A stretch of 13,320 nt of DNA from Bacillota bacterium (GTDB taxonomy: Bacteria; Bacillota_E; JAJZYS01; JAILZS01): NCBI GenBank assembly GCA_021817625.1, contig JAKASY010000007.1, positions 1-13,320 on the forward strand, in the 5' to 3' direction. Below, piece by piece: positions 1-8,614 of this stretch (the stretch's first letter is position 1; every line of letters begins with the position of its first letter). A model generated the notes under the pieces. The model was not told the DNA's origin. It did no database searches and saw only the letters and a program-made list of their open reading frames with translations. A program made the position numbers and the translations under genes.

Positions 1-232
1 GCTCGGGCGCCGAGCCGATTCGGCGTCCGGCGGCGAACCCCACCCGCGCGGGCGCGCCGTCCGCGCGGGCCAGCACGTACAGAGCGCAGACCCGATGGGG
101 AATGGACCGTCCCTGCCGCACCACGCTCTCGAAGGCGCCGCGGTGGCGAATGTGCTCCGGCTCCGCGCCGGGGGGAGGTGGCTCAGATCGCGAGACGCTT
201 GCGGCCCTTGAGGCGCCGAGCCTTGAGGACAC
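1..232 (-). CDS. rnpA: RNase P protein component, 5' part (runs off window)
   Basis: Protein subunit of RNase P, which binds the catalytic RNA and helps it trim the 5' leader of pre-tRNA in the cytoplasm. The leftward reading gives [13 protein letters not shown], then [26 protein letters not shown], which match the family's conserved N-terminal half (the F-x-x-V-x-x-G-x-S stretch and the RVG...GxxIG stretch). The RNR signature would lie beyond base 1. The frame is open upstream to about base 317, and the only ATG/GTG/TTG in it is the GTG at 232-230, inside rpmH, giving a 50-nt overlap and a Pro-rich N-terminal extension of about 27 residues. An ATT at 151-149 with GGAG nine bases before it is a non-standard alternative giving a short N-terminus. 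Gene identity is secure; the start is not. A base-call indel in the overlap could also create this arrangement. Confidence 0.85.
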   Translation of the reverse strand, partial: MSSRLGASRAASVSRSEPPPPGAEPEHIRHRGAFESVVRQGRSIPHRVCALYVLARADGAPARVGFAAGRRIGSAPE

Positions 233-326
233 GGCGACCGCCCGGGGAGCGCATGCGCCGCCGAAACCCGTGAACCCGACGCCGACGCCGGCGCTTCGGT
301 TGATATGTGCGCTTCAGTCTCTCCAC
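183..326 (-). CDS. rpmH: 50S ribosomal protein L34
   Basis: Small, very basic protein of the large ribosomal subunit. The reading KRTYQPK, then an Arg run, [16 protein letters not shown] and KGRKRL is the complete L34 pattern, so identity is close to certain. I chose the GTG at 326-324 (47 residues): GAGG lies seven bases before it, and a strong promoter puts the likely transcript start only about 18 nt upstream. The usual 44-residue form would begin at the next Leu codon, CTG at 317-315, which is a rare start. The gene is divergent from dnaA and is followed by rnpA, the standard arrangement next to oriC; its 3' end overlaps the apparent rnpA coding frame. Confidence 0.95.
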   Translation of the reverse strand: MERLKRTYQPKRRRRRRVHGFRRRMRSPGGRRVLKARRLKGRKRLAI

Positions 327-350
327 CCCCAGGCCTCGTAGGACAGAAAG

Positions 351-379
351 AGTATAGGAAGGTGCCCAAGGGGTGTCAA
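351..379 (-). promoter_or_regulatory. Sigma-A/sigma-70 promoter for rpmH-rnpA
   Basis: On the minus strand a perfect -35 box TTGACA (bases 379-374) is followed by exactly 17 nt and then TATACT (356-351), five of six matches to TATAAT. The start point would fall near 344, leaving a leader of about 18 nt with GAGG placed seven bases before the GTG start of rpmH. This is the best promoter in the window and suits a highly expressed ribosomal protein gene. Confidence 0.85.
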
Positions 380-553
380 GGAACGGCCGTTCGGCCTGGG
401 CAGCCACGCGCCGCCAGGAGGCTGTGCGCGCGATCACAGGGTCGAGAAAGTTGGTTGACGCGATCTGGGCGAGCCTTACGGCATTTGGCGCAATGCGGCG
501 TCGCCCGGCGGCTCCAGAGCGTCCTTGCTGGCCTGTCCAACGACTGGACGGTC

Positions 554-562
554 TGCTAGAAT
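554..562 (+). promoter_or_regulatory. Possible extended -10 promoter for dnaA
   Basis: TGCTAGAAT carries the TG extension plus a five-of-six match to TATAAT. The -35 position 17 nt upstream (TGTCCA) is poor, as is common when the extended -10 is present. A start near 569 would give dnaA a leader of about 180 nt running through the DnaA-box-like sites, fitting autoregulation by DnaA. TATACA at 694-699 is a weaker alternative -10. Confidence 0.35.
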
Positions 563-593
563 TCACCGCGGCGGGGGCTAAGCCTCGCCCATT

Positions 594-624
594 TTATCCA
601 CCACTGTGGATATTGTGTGCACAA
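594..624. promoter_or_regulatory. DnaA-box-like cluster upstream of dnaA
   Basis: Three adjacent near-matches to TTATNCACA: TTATCCACC at 594-602 (+, eight of nine against TTATCCACA), ATATCCACA at 613-605 (-, eight of nine), and TTGTGCACA at 624-616 (-, eight of nine against TTATNCACA). The first two face each other and form the inverted repeat TATCCAC-N4-GTGGATA (595-612). The third lies within TTGTG-TG-CACAA (613-624). Location directly upstream of dnaA matches the upstream half of Bacillus-type origins and the site of DnaA autoregulation. Confidence 0.7.
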
Positions 625-751
625 ACTTGTGGGTTTCGTATTCGGCAAATTGGCAGGGCTTTCCGAGACTGCTCCACACCTCGGAGATCGCGGTATACAA
701 CCTTACATGCGCGCTCACCGATGCCCCTTTCCCGCCTAAGGAGGACGCGCT

Positions 752-2140
752 ATGCGGGATTCCCTGGGCGACCTCTGGCACGACACTCTCAAGGCGCTTG
801 AGGTCAAACTGCCCACGCCAAGCTTTGAAACCTGGATCCGCCCAACGCACCCGCTTGGGATGACTGATGGTGTGCTCGTCATTGGTGTGCCAAGCGAGAT
901 GGCGAGGGAGACCATCCGCGCTCGCTACGCGGGCGTCGTGACGAGCGCGCTCCGCAGCCTCATGGAGCGAAGCGTGATGGTGGAGTTCGTTGTCGACGCC
1001 GACAGCGGCCGCTCCCCCGTTCGCGGCGCCCGCAGCTCCGAGCCCGGGGTGCCGCCCCTGCCGCCGGCCGCAGGCGCGTTCCGCGACGATGGCGGCGGCG
1101 GCGAGGGCAGCGCCCACCTTCGCGAGCGCTATACCTTCGACACTTTCGTCGTCGGCACGTCCAACCGCCTCGCCCACGCCGCATCGCAGGCGGTGGCGGA
1201 GAACCCCGCACGCGCGTACAACCCGCTGTTCGTCTACGGCGGCGTGGGCCTCGGCAAGACCCATCTCATGCACGCCATCGGCCACGCCGTCCGCCAGCGC
1301 CACCCGCGCAGCCGGGTGCGGTACGTAACGGCTGAGACCTTCACGAACGAGATCATCACCGCGATCCGCGACGACAAGACGTCAGAGTTCCGCGGCCGCT
1401 ACCGCAACATCGACGTGCTGCTCATCGATGACATTCAATTCATCTCGGGCAAGGAACGCACGCAGGAGGAGTTCTTCCACACCTTCGAGGCGCTGCACGG
1501 CGCCCAGAAGCAGATCGTCATCTCCTGCGACCGGCCGCCCAAGGACATCCTGACGCTCGAGGAGCGGCTGCGCTCCCGCTTCGAGTGGGGCCTCATAACC
1601 GACATCCAGCCCCCGGACTTCGAGACGCGTGTGGCCATCCTGAAGAAGAAGGCGCAGGTCGAGACCATACCGATCCCCGATGAGGTCCTGGTCCTCATCG
1701 CCCGCCGCGTGGAGACGAACATCCGCGAGCTCGAGGGCGCGCTCATCCGGCTCGCCGCGCACACCTCGCTGCACAAGGACCTCATGACGCCCCAGCTCGC
1801 ACAGCAGCTCCTGAAGGACGTGTTTCCTCCAGAGCGCAAGCGTCTCGTCACGATCCCGATGATCCAGGCGGCCGTCTGCGCGTACTACGGCATCGAGGCG
1901 GATGACCTGTTGGCAAAGACCCGCACGCGCAACGTGTCGTTCCCCCGCCAGGTTGCGATGTTCCTCGCGCGCCGCCTGACCGATTCCAGCCTGCCGCGGA
2001 TCGGCGAGCTCTTCGGCGGCCGCGACCACACCACGGTCCTCCATGCCTGCTCGAAGATCGAGGCCCAGCTGAGCGAGGACGAGGACCTCAGGGCCACCAT
2101 GGACGCCCTCATGGACGCCATCCAGCATCCGACCTCGTAA
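752..2140 (+). CDS. dnaA: Chromosomal replication initiator DnaA
   Basis: AAA+ ATPase that binds DnaA boxes in oriC, opens the duplex and recruits the helicase. At 462 residues it is of normal length. Domain I is about 1-80 (W9, FETWI 25-29). Domain II is a short Pro/Gly-rich linker at about 85-125. Domain III starts at YTFDTFVVG (127-135), with Walker A GGVGLGKTH at 163-171, Walker B LLIDDIQF at 223-230, and RSRFEWG at 274-280. Domain IV ends with the DNA-binding signature GGRDHTTVLHA at 422-432. The ATG is fixed by a full TAAGGAGG (737-744) seven bases upstream. It is divergent from rpmH and first in the rightward replication block; DnaA-box-like sites on both sides suggest autoregulation. 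Confidence 0.98.
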   Translation: MRDSLGDLWHDTLKALEVKLPTPSFETWIRPTHPLGMTDGVLVIGVPSEMARETIRARYAGVVTSALRSLMERSVMVEFVVDADSGRSPVRGARSSEPGVPPLPPAAGAFRDDGGGGEGSAHLRERYTFDTFVVGTSNRLAHAASQAVAENPARAYNPLFVYGGVGLGKTHLMHAIGHAVRQRHPRSRVRYVTAETFTNEIITAIRDDKTSEFRGRYRNIDVLLIDDIQFISGKERTQEEFFHTFEALHGAQKQIVISCDRPPKDILTLEERLRSRFEWGLITDIQPPDFETRVAILKKKAQVETIPIPDEVLVLIARRVETNIRELEGALIRLAAHTSLHKDLMTPQLAQQLLKDVFPPERKRLVTIPMIQAAVCAYYGIEADDLLAKTRTRNVSFPRQVAMFLARRLTDSSLPRIGELFGGRDHTTVLHACSKIEAQLSEDEDLRATMDALMDAIQHPTS

Positions 2141-2415
2141 AGAGCTCTGAACAACTCCGGGGATAACCTTGGGATGAGCGGTCGAAGACTCGGGGGACGG
2201 CGTGGACATTTCGGCAGGGTCCACCGCGCGTCCCCGTTTTTTCCCCAACATCCACACATCTATCCACCGCCCGCGTCGCTCTGCGGCGCCCATCGCGAGG
2301 CTTTTCCACTTGTCCACAGCCACTGACTACGACGCCTCATTTGCTTATAACTCAAGGGGGATAAGGAATCAGGGGCATGCAGCCCCCTCATGTCCGGGAA
2401 GGAGACCGGCCCTTC
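2141..2415. other. oriC: dnaA-dnaN intergenic region, probable oriC core
   Basis: A gene-free stretch with a density of DnaA-box-like sites unusual for this G+C-rich window. TTGTCCACA at 2310-2318 (+) matches eight of nine. Seven-of-nine matches are TTATCCCCG at 2166-2158 (-), TTTTCCCCA at 2239-2247, ACATCCACA at 2248-2256, CTATCCACC at 2260-2268, TTTTCCACT at 2302-2310 and TTATCCCCC at 2364-2356 (-). The richest A+T piece, around 2338-2355 (CATTTGCTTATAACTCAA), lies just after the best box and is a candidate unwinding element. Bacillus-type origins unwind in the same gap between dnaA and dnaN. I could not see a convincing run of DnaA-trio triplets. Confidence 0.65.
2372..2386 (+). repeat. 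Small hairpin in the dnaN leader
   Basis: GGGGC (2372-2376) and GCCCC (2382-2386) can pair around the loop ATGCA. The loop contains the upstream candidate start ATG of dnaN (2377). A second weak stem, CCGG at 2394-2397 with CCGG at 2406-2409, would place AAGGAG in its loop. Either could affect translation, but stems this short are frequent in G+C-rich DNA. Confidence 0.3.
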
Positions 2416-3510
2416 ATGCGCGTTAGCGTCGACACAAGCCGACTGCGTCCGGCCCTCGCGGCTCTGGCAGGGGTCAGCGGCCATCGGGAGACTCTGCCGA
2501 TTCTCTCCGGCGTTCTCCTCGAAGCGTCAGAAAGCGCGCTCATGCTCACCGCCCACAACTTGTCGCTTGGGCTCGAATGGACACTGCCCGTGGCAGTTGA
2601 TGTCCCCGGGCAGACCGTCATACCGCTGCGTCCGCTCTCGGATCTGGCGCGTCGCCTGGAAAGCGACACGCTCGTCATCGACAGCGAGGAGGACGCGGTC
2701 GCCAAGCTCTCTTGGACACAAGGCGAGGCCTCGCTCGCGACGATGTCCCCGGAGGAGTTTCCAAGGCCAGCGTTCGCGCTGGATGGGGGAGTGCGGGTGA
2801 ACGGGGCGGACTTTCGCCGGGGAGTCGAGCACGTGGCGTTCGCGGCCGGCTATGACCCGGGTCAGCCCGTGCTCGAGGGCATCCGCGTTCGCTTCGGAGG
2901 TGAGAGCATGGAGTTTCTCGCCACCGATCGCAGCAAGGTGGCCCAGAGCACGCGACCGCTGGAGGGTGGCGTGGCGATCGAGAGCGCCGTGGTCTTCCCG
3001 GCCGCGGCTCTCGTCGCGCTGGGCCGCCTGAGCGGCCAGGCCGAGCTCTACGACATCGCCTGGGACAGCCACGGCGTCACCGTCCGCTTTGACGGCTCGC
3101 GCTTCTACAGCCGGCTTCTGGACGGCGCGTACCCCGAGGTGGACCGGATGATCCCGGAGGAGTACCCGGTGCAGGCCGTGGTGCCGCGCCTTGCGCTGCG
3201 GGGTGCCTGCGATCGGGTCGCCGCGCTGGTCGACCCGGGCCTGCCGCAGCTCTACGTGAGCATCGGCGAGCAGGGAGTCTCCCTGCGAGGCGAGTCGAAC
3301 GCGAGCAAGGCGCAGGAGATCGTTCCGGCGCGCAGGGTGGGGGAGGATCTGAACATCTCCTTCAACGCCCGCCTCCTTCTCGAGGGGCTTGACCACCTGG
3401 AGGGAGACGAGGTGGTGCTCGAGCTTCGTGGCCCGGAGGATCTCATGCGCATGCGTCCTGTGGACCGGCGCGACCAGTACGTCGTCGTGCTGCCGATGAT
3501 GCGGGGGTGA
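2416..3510 (+). CDS. dnaN: DNA polymerase III beta subunit (sliding clamp)
   Basis: Ring-forming clamp that tethers DNA polymerase III and many repair factors to DNA. The 364 residues match the normal length. They divide into three clamp domains at about 1-122, 123-245 and 246-364. Visible family motifs are the N-terminal TLPILSGV (26-33), PVLEGIRV (151-158), ATD-x4-A (169-176), RLLDGAYPEVDRMIP (233-247) and the C-terminal VVVLPMM. ATDRSKVA departs a little from the common ATDxxRLA. The ATG at 2416 gives the usual N-terminus (MRVSVDTSRL), with AAGGAG eleven bases upstream. An in-frame ATG at 2377 would add 13 unlike-family residues, although it has AAGGA nine bases upstream. The stop overlaps the GTG of yaaA. 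Confidence 0.96.
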   Translation: MRVSVDTSRLRPALAALAGVSGHRETLPILSGVLLEASESALMLTAHNLSLGLEWTLPVAVDVPGQTVIPLRPLSDLARRLESDTLVIDSEEDAVAKLSWTQGEASLATMSPEEFPRPAFALDGGVRVNGADFRRGVEHVAFAAGYDPGQPVLEGIRVRFGGESMEFLATDRSKVAQSTRPLEGGVAIESAVVFPAAALVALGRLSGQAELYDIAWDSHGVTVRFDGSRFYSRLLDGAYPEVDRMIPEEYPVQAVVPRLALRGACDRVAALVDPGLPQLYVSIGEQGVSLRGESNASKAQEIVPARRVGEDLNISFNARLLLEGLDHLEGDEVVLELRGPEDLMRMRPVDRRDQYVVVLPMMRG

Positions 3511-3755
3511 GCGGCCGCGACGAAGGGGGAGGAGAGCGCGCGATCCGGATCGGGCGGCTGCCCGTGACGCTCAGCGCCTTTCTCAAGCTAGCGGGCGCCG
3601 TGCGCAGCGGCGGCGAGGCCAAGGAGCTGATCGCCGCCGGAGCCGTGCGGGTGAACGGCGTGGTAGAGCGCAGGCGCGCGCGCGCCCTGGTGGACGGCGA
3701 CGCCGTCGTGCTCGGCACCCTCCGCCTGCGCGTGCGCGCTGCCTCGGACGCGTGA
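3507..3755 (+). CDS. yaaA: S4-domain protein YaaA (RlbA type)
   Basis: Small S4 RNA-binding-fold protein found between dnaN and recF in many Bacillota; its role is poorly defined, with ribosome assembly proposed. The 82 residues include TLSAFLKLAG (21-30), SGGEAKELI (34-42), VRVNGVVE (47-54), RRRAR and DGDAV, the standard S4 pattern for this family. The first 15 residues (Gly/Glu/Arg-rich) are not conserved-looking. The GTG start overlaps the dnaN stop by four bases (GTGA), and its own TGA overlaps the recF GTG in the same way, so translation is probably coupled through dnaN-yaaA-recF. Confidence 0.88.
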   Translation: MSGRDEGGGERAIRIGRLPVTLSAFLKLAGAVRSGGEAKELIAAGAVRVNGVVERRRARALVDGDAVVLGTLRLRVRAASDA

Positions 3756-4885
3756 TCCTCCGCCGCATCGCCCTCGTCGACGTGCGCTCGTACCGGGCGC
3801 TGGAGTGGCAGCCTGACGCGGCCATGAACGTGGTCGTGGGGCCGAATGGCACCGGAAAGACCAACCTGCTCGAGGCCATCGCGCTTGTCGGCGGCATGCG
3901 GCTAAGGCCGCTCGTGCACGAGGGCGACCTGGTCCGCCACGGCGCCGCTGGCATGGCGATCACGGCGGAGCTCGGTGTCGACGCGGAGGCGCGAGGCGGA
4001 ACGCATGAGATTACATTCCGCCTCAGTGGTCGCAGCCGACGCTACCTGCGCGACGGCCAGCCCCTGCGGCCAGGCCAGGATGGGACGCCCGCGCTCGTGG
4101 CCTTCACGCCCGACGACCTGGACCTTGTGAAAGGCGGCCCGGATGCCCGACGCCACCTCCTGGAGCGCGATCTTTCCCAGCTGTCGCTCGCCTATCGGGA
4201 TCTTCTTCGCCGTTACGCGCGCGCGGTGGTCCAGCGCAACGCCCTACTACGCGCGGTCGCAGCCGGCGAGCGCGGGGAGGGTGAGATCGCGCCCTGGGAC
4301 GAGGCGGTGGCCAAGCTTGGCGCCGATGTCCAGCGCTGGCGCGCGGACGCGATCGGCCAGCTGGCACCGAGCGTGGCCGACGCATACGACGCCCTGGCCG
4401 GCCGGCCGTCGGCGTTCGCCGTCTCCTACCGGCCGCGGCGCATGCTGGGGGAGGACCGCGACCCGTCGACCACAGGTGGTGCGCCCGGGGACGAGGCCGC
4501 ATCGCTCCTCGCAGCCCTCCGGGCGGCGCGACGGGCGGAGCTGGCGCGTGGCTACACGCTGCTCGGGCCCCATCGCGACGACCTGGACTTTGTGCTGGGC
4601 GGCGCGGAGATGCGCGCCTTCGCGTCCCAGGGAGAGCAGCGCACGGCGGTGGTGGCCGTCAAGCTCGCCCTGCTCCGGCGCTTGGCCGAAAGGCGCGGCG
4701 ACCGGCCACTGCTCGTCCTCGACGACGTGCTGAGCGAGCTGGACGAGACGCGGCAGGACCGCCTCCTCGGAGCAGCGAAAGGCTTCCAGACGTTCGTGAC
4801 GACTACCTCGGCAGCCCCGAGCGCGGATGCCAAGGTGTGGCGGACGGGCGGGGGAGGGCTCACGCCATGGCTGGCGGGCGCGTAA
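3752..4885 (+). CDS. recF: DNA replication and repair protein RecF
   Basis: SMC-like ATPase that, with RecO and RecR, loads RecA at single-strand gaps. The 377 residues are near the family's usual length. Walker A GPNGTGKTN is at 30-38, TPDDLDLVKGGP at 119-130, GPHRDDLDF at 272-280, the ABC-type signature ASQGEQR at 291-297, Walker B LLVLDDV at 320-326 and the D-loop SELD at 328-331. All nucleotide-binding elements are therefore intact. The GTG start overlaps the yaaA stop by four bases. The 3' end overlaps the proposed dciA start by 19 nt. Confidence 0.97.
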   Translation: MILRRIALVDVRSYRALEWQPDAAMNVVVGPNGTGKTNLLEAIALVGGMRLRPLVHEGDLVRHGAAGMAITAELGVDAEARGGTHEITFRLSGRSRRYLRDGQPLRPGQDGTPALVAFTPDDLDLVKGGPDARRHLLERDLSQLSLAYRDLLRRYARAVVQRNALLRAVAAGERGEGEIAPWDEAVAKLGADVQRWRADAIGQLAPSVADAYDALAGRPSAFAVSYRPRRMLGEDRDPSTTGGAPGDEAASLLAALRAARRAELARGYTLLGPHRDDLDFVLGGAEMRAFASQGEQRTAVVAVKLALLRRLAERRGDRPLLVLDDVLSELDETRQDRLLGAAKGFQTFVTTTSAAPSADAKVWRTGGGGLTPWLAGA

Positions 4886-5360
4886 GTGGGCGGGGCGCAC
4901 CAGAGCCGCTCGCCAGCACGCTGGGTACCCTCATGGGCCGGCTGGGCTACCGCAAGCGCTCGCCGGCGCTGTTCGCGATGGCGGCCTGGGAGCAGGCCGT
5001 GGGCGAGGCCATCGCGCGTCACGCCGTGCCCGAGCGGGTCGAGCACGACACGCTGCACGTCGTCGTCGATGGCGCGCCGTGGGCCAATGAGTTACGCTGG
5101 ATGGAAGGGTCCCTGGTGGCACAGCTCAACGCCGTCTGCGGCCGCCAGGTGGTGTCCCGCCTGCGCTTTCGCATCGGCACGCTGCCTGAGGCACCGGTCG
5201 AGAGAAACACACCACCGCTGCCATCGCCAACGCCGGCCGCGCGCGCGGCCGCCCGCCTCCTGGCCGAGGAGGTGCCTGTGGACCTGCGTGGCGCATGGCA
5301 GCGCCTCGTGGCACGTGGCCTGACGCGCGGATCGCTGGCGACGACGAAGGAGGACGAGGC

Positions 5361-5364
<4 letters not shown>
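4867..5364 (+). CDS. dciA: DciA-type helicase operator (DUF721)
   Basis: DUF721/DciA proteins help load the replicative helicase DnaB in bacteria that lack DnaC or DnaI. The 165-residue product shows the family core at about 18-103: LGTLMGRLGY (19-28), W41 with AVGEAIARHAVPE (44-56), DTLHVVVDGAPWANEL (61-76), and VSRLRFRIG (96-104). A Pro-rich linker (116-124) leads to an Ala/Arg-rich C-terminal helix region. I chose the ATG at 4867 because GGGGAGGG (4851-4858) lies eight bases before it; an upstream in-frame GTG at 4837 lies deeper in recF. It sits between recF and remB, and its stop overlaps the remB start (GTGA). Assignment to DciA rests on pattern and context. Confidence 0.82.
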
Positions 5365-7525
<2,161 letters not shown>

Positions 7526-7541
7526 CCGCTCGCACAAGGCC

Positions 7542-7569
7542 GCGACCGGCGCCCACGGGCGCCGGTCGC
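7542..7569. terminator. Hairpin terminator between convergent gyrB and YceI gene
   Basis: A perfect 12-bp stem, GCGACCGGCGCC (7542-7553) with GGCGCCGGTCGC (7558-7569), closes a 4-nt loop. It lies 17 bases after the gyrB stop and before the leftward YceI stop. The tail on the plus strand (CGTTTGC) has only three Ts, so it is a weak classical intrinsic terminator. Its symmetry and position between converging genes suggest it serves both strands. Confidence 0.7.
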
Positions 7570-7586
7570 CGTTTGCACGTGGCACG

Positions 7587-8114
7587 CTAGGCCGCGCTTG
7601 CCGCGGGGGCCGCCTCGACCTCGACGTGCATGCGGATCTCCTCGCTGACGAGGACACCGCCGCCTTCGAGCAGAACATTCCATTCCAGGCCCCACTGCTT
7701 GCGGTTCATTCTTCCGTCCAGCTCGAGCGCCATCTTGTCGTTGCCCCACGGGTCCTTGATGGGGCCCGCGACGCGCATGTCGAACTCAACTGGGTTGGTC
7801 TTGCCGCGAATCGTGAGATCGCCGCTCACCCGGTACTTGCTCTCTCCGGCGGGCTCCACGTGCGTCGAGCGAAACTCCATCTTGGGGTGATTCTCCGCGT
7901 CAAAGAAATCGGCCGAGCGCAGGTGCGCGTCGCGCCGCTCGTCGCGGGTGCTCAGGCTGGCGATGCCGATGACCGCAGCGAGCCCGACCGGGCGGCCGCC
8001 TTCCACCTCGATCTGACCGTCGATATCCGAGAAGCTGCCGCGCACGGTCATGATGCCCATGTGTTTGGCCGAGAACTCTACCACGGCGTGCGACGTGTCC
8101 ACTGCCCACTTCAT
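7587..8114 (-). CDS. YceI-family protein (lipocalin-like fold)
   Basis: YceI proteins have a lipocalin-like barrel that binds polyisoprenoid or other lipids; their physiological role is often linked to stress but is mostly undefined. The 175 residues show HAVVEFSAKHMGIMTVRG (9-26), the RDAHLRSADFFDAENHP block (61-77), GDLTIRGKTNPVEF (98-111), DPWGNDK (121-127) and NRKQWGLEWN (137-146), all hallmarks. No signal peptide is visible, so it is probably cytoplasmic, unlike E. coli YceI. The ATG at 8114 is chosen because GGTGA lies seven bases upstream and the conserved fold starts immediately; a further ATG at 8165 lacks support. It is divergent from an HxlR-type regulator gene that may control it. 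Confidence 0.93.
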   Translation of the reverse strand: MKWAVDTSHAVVEFSAKHMGIMTVRGSFSDIDGQIEVEGGRPVGLAAVIGIASLSTRDERRDAHLRSADFFDAENHPKMEFRSTHVEPAGESKYRVSGDLTIRGKTNPVEFDMRVAGPIKDPWGNDKMALELDGRMNRKQWGLEWNVLLEGGGVLVSEEIRMHVEVEAAPAASAA

Positions 8115-8154
8115 GCGCCCGTCACCCCTGCTTTCAAGATCCCCACTCGTAGAC

Positions 8155-8184
8155 AGCGTAATCAAAAGCGCTATGTATTGTCAA
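8155..8184 (-). promoter_or_regulatory. Possible promoter of the YceI gene
   Basis: On the minus strand TTGACA (8184-8179) is a perfect -35 box. The -10 position is poor: TTACGC at 17 nt or TACGCT at 18 nt. The site overlaps the spacer region of the opposite-facing promoter, which ends at 8198, so one bound regulator could affect both directions. Confidence 0.45.
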
Positions 8185-8189
8185 GCACA

Positions 8190-8198
8190 TGGTATAAT
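8190..8198 (+). promoter_or_regulatory. Extended -10 promoter of the HxlR-type gene
   Basis: TGGTATAAT is a perfect TATAAT with the TG extension; no good -35 box lies 16-18 nt upstream. A start near 8205 would fall after the ATG at 8201, which supports the GTG at 8222 as the real start of the regulator. Confidence 0.65.
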
Positions 8199-8221
8199 GA
8201 ATGCGAGAGGGGGTGGGCGCC

Positions 8222-8614
8222 GTGGCCGACACCGAAGAGGGCTTCTGTGCCGTCGACGCCGCCATCGGCATCCTTCAGGAGAAATGGGTCCTCCACATCA
8301 TCCGCAGCCTGCTCGACGGCCCGCGCGGCTTTAACGAGCTGGGCCGCCTGACCGGCGGCTGCAATCCCGCGACGCTCACCCAGCGGCTGGAGCGCCTGGA
8401 GCAGCTCGGCATCGTGACGAAGACCGTGCACTCCTACATGCCGCCGAGGACCACGTACGCGCTGACGGCCGCCGGCGTGGCCCTCCAAGACGTCATCGGC
8501 GCCATCGACAGCTGGGGAAGGGAGTACCTGCGGCCGGCGCTGGGCAACGCGGCCGGCGCGGTATGCCGCGCCGCCCGCGACGAGGAAGCCGCGCGCGAGG
8601 CGGCGCGCTCCTAG
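8222..8614 (+). CDS. HxlR-type winged-helix transcriptional regulator
   Basis: HxlR/DUF24 regulators are small dimeric winged-helix DNA-binding proteins, many of them sensing oxidants or aldehydes through a conserved N-terminal cysteine. The 130-residue product has C9, the EKWVLHIIRSLLDGPRGFNEL block (20-40), TLTQRLERLEQLGIVTK (51-67), PPRTTYALTAAG (74-85) and W98, which cover the whole domain. Three cysteines are present (C9, C46, C115). The GTG at 8222 is preferred over the ATG at 8201: it has AGGGGG about nine bases upstream, and the mapped -10 box makes the ATG unlikely to be transcribed. It is divergent from the YceI gene, a likely target along with itself. Its stop shares CTAG with the convergent neighbour. 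Confidence 0.88.
   Translation: MADTEEGFCAVDAAIGILQEKWVLHIIRSLLDGPRGFNELGRLTGGCNPATLTQRLERLEQLGIVTKTVHSYMPPRTTYALTAAGVALQDVIGAIDSWGREYLRPALGNAAGAVCRAARDEEAAREAARS

Larger units (their letters stand above)
327..751. other. rpmH-dnaA intergenic region (left part of oriC)
   Basis: A 425-base stretch between two divergent genes with no convincing coding sequence. It holds the rpmH promoter at its left end, a possible dnaA promoter near 554, a group of DnaA-box-like sites at 594-624 in a locally A+T-richer patch, and the dnaA ribosome-binding site at 737-744. Short open frames here lack family features and good ribosome-binding sites. I saw nothing specific in about 380-550. Confidence 0.7.

Noticed and set aside
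1..15. Perfect inverted repeat GCTCGG-GCG-CCGAGC at the left edge
   Set aside because: It lies in conserved rnpA coding sequence and six-base stems are common at this G+C content. It could be an edge artefact but nothing else supports that.
455..483. TTGACG as a -35 box for dnaA
   Set aside because: The -10 position 17 nt downstream (ACGGCA) is poor and no better box lies at 16 or 18 nt.
578..1303. Minus-strand open frame of 241 codons opposite the start of dnaA and the origin
   Set aside because: Composition is that of a shadow frame, with no family motif, and it lies over the DnaA-box-like cluster and dnaA domain I.
2319..2352. DnaA-trio repeats after the box at 2310-2318
   Set aside because: Only one or two triplets fit the pattern; a real element should show several in register.
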